From the NCBI GenBank assembly GCA_031292915.1, contig JAUMSH010000038.1, positions 1 to 8,351 of the forward strand: a stretch of DNA of 8,351 nt, read 5' to 3'. The translations under genes and the position numbers were made by a program. This document shows positions 6,046-8,351 of this stretch, one piece after another. Origin of the DNA: Collinsella sp. (GTDB lineage Bacteria; Actinomycetota; Coriobacteriia; Coriobacteriales; Coriobacteriaceae). Position 1 is the first letter of the stretch; each line of letters opens with the position of its first letter. Below the pieces are notes generated by a model. That model was given only the letters and a program-made list of their open reading frames with translations. It did not search any database and was not told where the DNA came from.

Positions 6046-7356
6046 ATGGACGAACTTTTTCACGTCAGCGAGCGCAAGTCCACAATCGGGACCGAACTTC
6101 GCGCTGGACTGACAACATTCCTGGCGATGGCCTACATCATCGCCGTCAACCCTGCGGTGCTCTCGGGCGCTGGCATCGATGCGGGAGCGCTCGCCTGCGC
6201 CACCTGCCTGGGCGCCGGCATCATGACCATCTGCATGGGCATCTTCGCCAACCGCCCGCTCGCCTGCGCGTCGGGCTTAGGCGTCAACGCGATGATCGCT
6301 GGAATCACCACCACCGTCTGCGGCGGTGACTGGCACGTGGCCATGAGCGTCATCTTCCTTGAGGGCGTCGTCATCTTGCTGCTCGTGCTTTGTGGCCTGC
6401 GCGAGGCCATCATGGACGCCATCCCGGTTGTCCTGCGTCACGCCATCTCGGTGGGTCTGGGCCTGTTCATCGCCATGATTGGCCTGTGCGATGCCGGCAT
6501 TATCACCGCTGGCGCCGGTACACTCGTCGGTCTGGGCGACATCACCTCCCCCACCTTCATCGTCGGCATCATCTCCATCCTGGTGACGGTCGCCCTCGCC
6601 TGCCGCAACGTCCCCGGCTCGCTGCTCATCGGCATCGTCGTCGCCGTCATCGCCGGTATCCCCCTAGGTGTGACCCAGGCTCCGACCGGTATCATCGCCC
6701 CGCTCGACTTCTCGAGCATCGGTGGCCCCATCGCCGACGCCGGCGGCGTGCCCGCCATCGTCAAGGTCCTTACCGACCCCGCGCTCCTCGTCATCTCGTT
6801 CTCGCTGCTCATGAGTGACTTCTTCGACACCATGGGCACCGCGATGGCCGTGGCCAAGCAGGGCGAGTTCCTCACCGACGACGGCAACGTCGAGAATATC
6901 AAGGAGATCTTGATCGTCGACTCCGCCGCCGCTGCTGTGGGCGGTTTCATGGGCGTCTCCTCCATCACCACCTTCGTCGAGTCCACCTCTGGCGCTGCCG
7001 ACGGTGGCCGCACGGGTCTCACCTCCGTCACCACCGGTGTGCTGTTCATTCTCGCCGCGTTCTTCTCCCCCATCGTCACCATCGTTTCCAGCGCCGCCAC
7101 CTGCGGTGCTCTGGTCTACGTCGGCTACCTCATGATGAGCGAGGCCTCCGAGATCGACTGGTCCGACGTGTCGCAGGGTTTCCCGGCGTTCATGATTGTC
7201 GCCGGCGTGCCCTTCACCTACTCCATCTCTGCCGGCATTGGCCTGGGCTTTATCGCCTACGTGGTCGTCGCGCTCTTTAAGGGCGAGGCCTCCAAGATCA
7301 AGCCGCTCATGTGGATCGCAGCCCTCGCCTTCCTCGTCTACTTCTTCGTGGCGTAA
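6046..7356 (+). CDS. AzgA-type purine permease (NCS2-like nucleobase transporter)
   Basis: This membrane protein imports purine bases (adenine, guanine or hypoxanthine in characterised relatives such as B. subtilis PbuG/PbuO and E. coli PurP). It is 436 residues, normal for the family, and hydrophobic throughout with about 12-14 segments. Hallmarks in order are TTFLAMAYIIAVNP (23-36), ANRPLACASGLGVNAMIAG (68-86), LMSDFFDTMGT (255-265) and ESTSGAADGGRTGLTSV (312-328), the last being the substrate-site region of this superfamily. ATG 6046 is chosen because AAAGGG ends 5 nt upstream; an in-frame GTG at 6001 would add 15 non-family residues that fall in the leader. The gene is alone, divergent from the deformylase-like gene, and closed by its own terminator. 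Codons are markedly C-ending, which may mean high expression. Exact purine specificity is not readable. Confidence 0.94.
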   Translation: MDELFHVSERKSTIGTELRAGLTTFLAMAYIIAVNPAVLSGAGIDAGALACATCLGAGIMTICMGIFANRPLACASGLGVNAMIAGITTTVCGGDWHVAMSVIFLEGVVILLLVLCGLREAIMDAIPVVLRHAISVGLGLFIAMIGLCDAGIITAGAGTLVGLGDITSPTFIVGIISILVTVALACRNVPGSLLIGIVVAVIAGIPLGVTQAPTGIIAPLDFSSIGGPIADAGGVPAIVKVLTDPALLVISFSLLMSDFFDTMGTAMAVAKQGEFLTDDGNVENIKEILIVDSAAAAVGGFMGVSSITTFVESTSGAADGGRTGLTSVTTGVLFILAAFFSPIVTIVSSAATCGALVYVGYLMMSEASEIDWSDVSQGFPAFMIVAGVPFTYSISAGIGLGFIAYVVVALFKGEASKIKPLMWIAALAFLVYFFVA

Positions 7357-7383
7357 CGGCATAGTCTGCTAAAGCAAAACAAC

Positions 7384-7424
7384 AAGGCGCGGAATCGCAT
7401 CGAGCGGCTCCGCGCCTTTCTTTT
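7384..7424 (+). terminator. Rho-independent terminator of the purine permease
   Basis: AAGGCGCGGA (7384-7393) pairs perfectly with TCCGCGCCTT (7409-7418) across a 15-nt loop, and TCTTTT follows. It begins 27 nt after the permease stop, so the downstream esterase gene needs its own promoter. Confidence 0.9.
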
Positions 7425-7493
7425 AGCGTCTGCCCCCGTGTCAGCGTGCGACAATTGAGGCTGTCAATATCACAACACCGAGAGAAGCCTGCC

Positions 7494-8159
7494 TTGGAAG
7501 CGCATCATAAGCAGATAACCGTTTATTCAGAGTGTGCGGAAGGCGCGCCCGTCATCTATCTCCCCGTGATTATGGGCAACGGTAGTGAAGTCTACGAGCG
7601 CTGCCGAGAGCTCGACTGCCCGCCGTTCACCCTTGTCGCCATTGGAGGGCTCGATTGGAATCGCGAGCTGAGCCCCTGGGAATGCGACGGAACTATACGA
7701 GATGCCGAGCCCTTTGGCGGACAGGCTGCTGGTTTTCTTGACGAGTTGTTGAAGCAGATAATCCCCCAGGCCGAATCATCGCTCCCGCAACCGCCCGCCT
7801 GGCGCGGCATTGCCGGCTACTCGTTGGCGGGTCTTTTTGCACTGTGGGCACTTTGGCAAACAGATGTCTTTGAGCGCGTGGCGAGTGCATCGGGGTCGCT
7901 GTGGTTCCCCGGCTTTATCGACTACGCGCGCGAGCGCACGATGACAGCTACGCCCGACGCCGCCTATCTGTCGCTCGGTAAAAAGGAAACCAAGACGCCC
8001 AACCGCATGATGCGGCACGTACTCGACGATACGCGCGCGATGGAAGAGCTGTTTATCGAGCGCGACATCCCAACAACGCTGGAGCTCAACCCCGGCAATC
8101 ATTTTGCCCAAACTGACCTGCGCATGGCGCGCGGCATCCACTGGATACTGACGCATTAA
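7494..8159 (+). CDS. Putative alpha/beta-hydrolase fold esterase
   Basis: This is probably a cytoplasmic serine esterase of unknown substrate, similar in layout to esterase D/enterochelin-esterase-like proteins. From the proposed TTG start it has 221 residues. The nucleophile elbow GYSLAG puts the serine at 110, followed by LFALWALWQTD and ASGSLWFPGF, which are typical of this family. Near the C-terminus PGNHF supplies the likely catalytic histidine (203). The acidic member may be E165 in SLGKKE, but this is uncertain. DWNRELSPWE (near 54-63) is another conserved-looking segment. No signal peptide is seen. The start is unsure: TTG 7494 has a purine-rich GAGAGAAG 6 nt upstream, while in-frame GTG 7446 would add 16 residues without a ribosome site and sits close behind the previous terminator. 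The gene is monocistronic, ending in a strong hairpin. Confidence 0.8.
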   Translation: MEAHHKQITVYSECAEGAPVIYLPVIMGNGSEVYERCRELDCPPFTLVAIGGLDWNRELSPWECDGTIRDAEPFGGQAAGFLDELLKQIIPQAESSLPQPPAWRGIAGYSLAGLFALWALWQTDVFERVASASGSLWFPGFIDYARERTMTATPDAAYLSLGKKETKTPNRMMRHVLDDTRAMEELFIERDIPTTLELNPGNHFAQTDLRMARGIHWILTH

Positions 8160-8204
8160 AAATGGCGTCCACGCGTACACACGCATGGACGCCATTTTTA
8201 ATTT
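8156..8204. terminator. Bidirectional hairpin terminator after the esterase
   Basis: TTAAAAATGGCGTCCA (8156-8171) pairs perfectly over 16 bp with 8186-8201. The loop can extend the stem by GCGT (8173-8176) with ACGC (8181-8184). The A-run on one side and T-run on the other give a U-tract on either strand. The left arm includes the esterase stop codon, so termination is immediate. A two-way terminator suggests a convergent gene to the right. Confidence 0.88.
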
Positions 8205-8351
8205 GGCTGAACGCAGCTACTATTCGACAGTCTCCTCGAGTTCAGATACGGTGGGCGTCGAGAACTGGGGTATGGATGTCCTTTCATGATGGAAGGGCGA
8301 TCAGGCATATCGGATAACCTGCCCGAACGATACGATCCGAACCATTGTACG
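8205..8351. other. Right-edge stretch without an assignable gene
   Basis: No recognised gene is seen. Three weak possibilities exist. On the minus strand a 26-codon frame ends in two stops at 8217-8222 (last residues SELEETVE) but is cut upstream by TGA. Another minus frame is open from the window edge to a TGA at 8284-8286. On the plus strand ATG 8286 opens a 22-codon frame to the edge (it contains ISDNLPERYDP) but has no ribosome site. Without the sequence to the right I cannot choose between them. Confidence 0.3.

Noticed and set aside
6664..7362. Minus-strand frames of about 220-230 codons across the purine permease
   Set aside because: Gly/Asp/Glu/His-rich or Met/Thr/Pro-rich translations of antisense GC-rich DNA. 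The plus strand carries a full permease.
8205..8351. tRNA-synthetase start with a T-box leader at the right edge
   Set aside because: The 22-codon plus frame from 8286 is only faintly reminiscent of a synthetase N-terminus. There is no ribosome site and no T-box sequence in the bases before it.

Overview
The window is an 8.35-kb piece of a GC-rich bacterial chromosome. It has Shine-Dalgarno-led genes, C/G-ending codons and short intergenic gaps with GC-rich hairpin terminators. An AzgA-type purine permease, a choloylglycine hydrolase with intact catalytic residues and a compact peptide-deformylase-like protein together suggest a gut actinobacterium, most likely a Coriobacteriia member such as Collinsella. 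That assignment rests on gene style and content, not on a marker gene. No mobile element, CRISPR array, tRNA, rRNA or phage gene is visible. Most of the window is ordinary core or niche metabolism, and I see no complete new multi-gene system.

Left part (1-1755): a LysR-family regulator, cut by the window edge, is divergent from an EamA/DMT transporter. The 118-bp gap between them holds a perfect TCAC-N5-GTGA palindrome of LysR-box type and a consensus -10 for the regulator. The regulator probably controls both itself and the exporter.

Middle (1756-5189): a perfect 10-bp hairpin separates the transporter from kup, a 749-residue potassium uptake permease with a long acidic tail. Kup converges on a bile salt hydrolase-like Ntn hydrolase on the minus strand, with a terminator between them. 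Upstream of the hydrolase, on the same strand, is a small peptide-deformylase family gene. It is followed by a long imperfect palindrome that overlaps its stop codon and then by a terminator whose G-U pairs show which strand it works on.

Right part (5854-8351): an AzgA-like purine permease is divergent from the deformylase-like gene. It is preceded by two perfect 10-bp direct repeats and followed by a strong terminator. Next is a putative alpha/beta-hydrolase esterase ending in a 16-bp perfect hairpin that can terminate in both directions. The last 150 bases have no gene I can assign.

The genes are mostly single transcription units. They share a theme of small-molecule traffic and gut-niche chemistry (export, K+ uptake, purine uptake, bile or amide hydrolysis), but nothing shows them to be one pathway. 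The points most worth a second look are the deformylase-like protein lacking its catalytic glutamate, the 109-bp palindrome after it, and the direct repeats before the purine permease.
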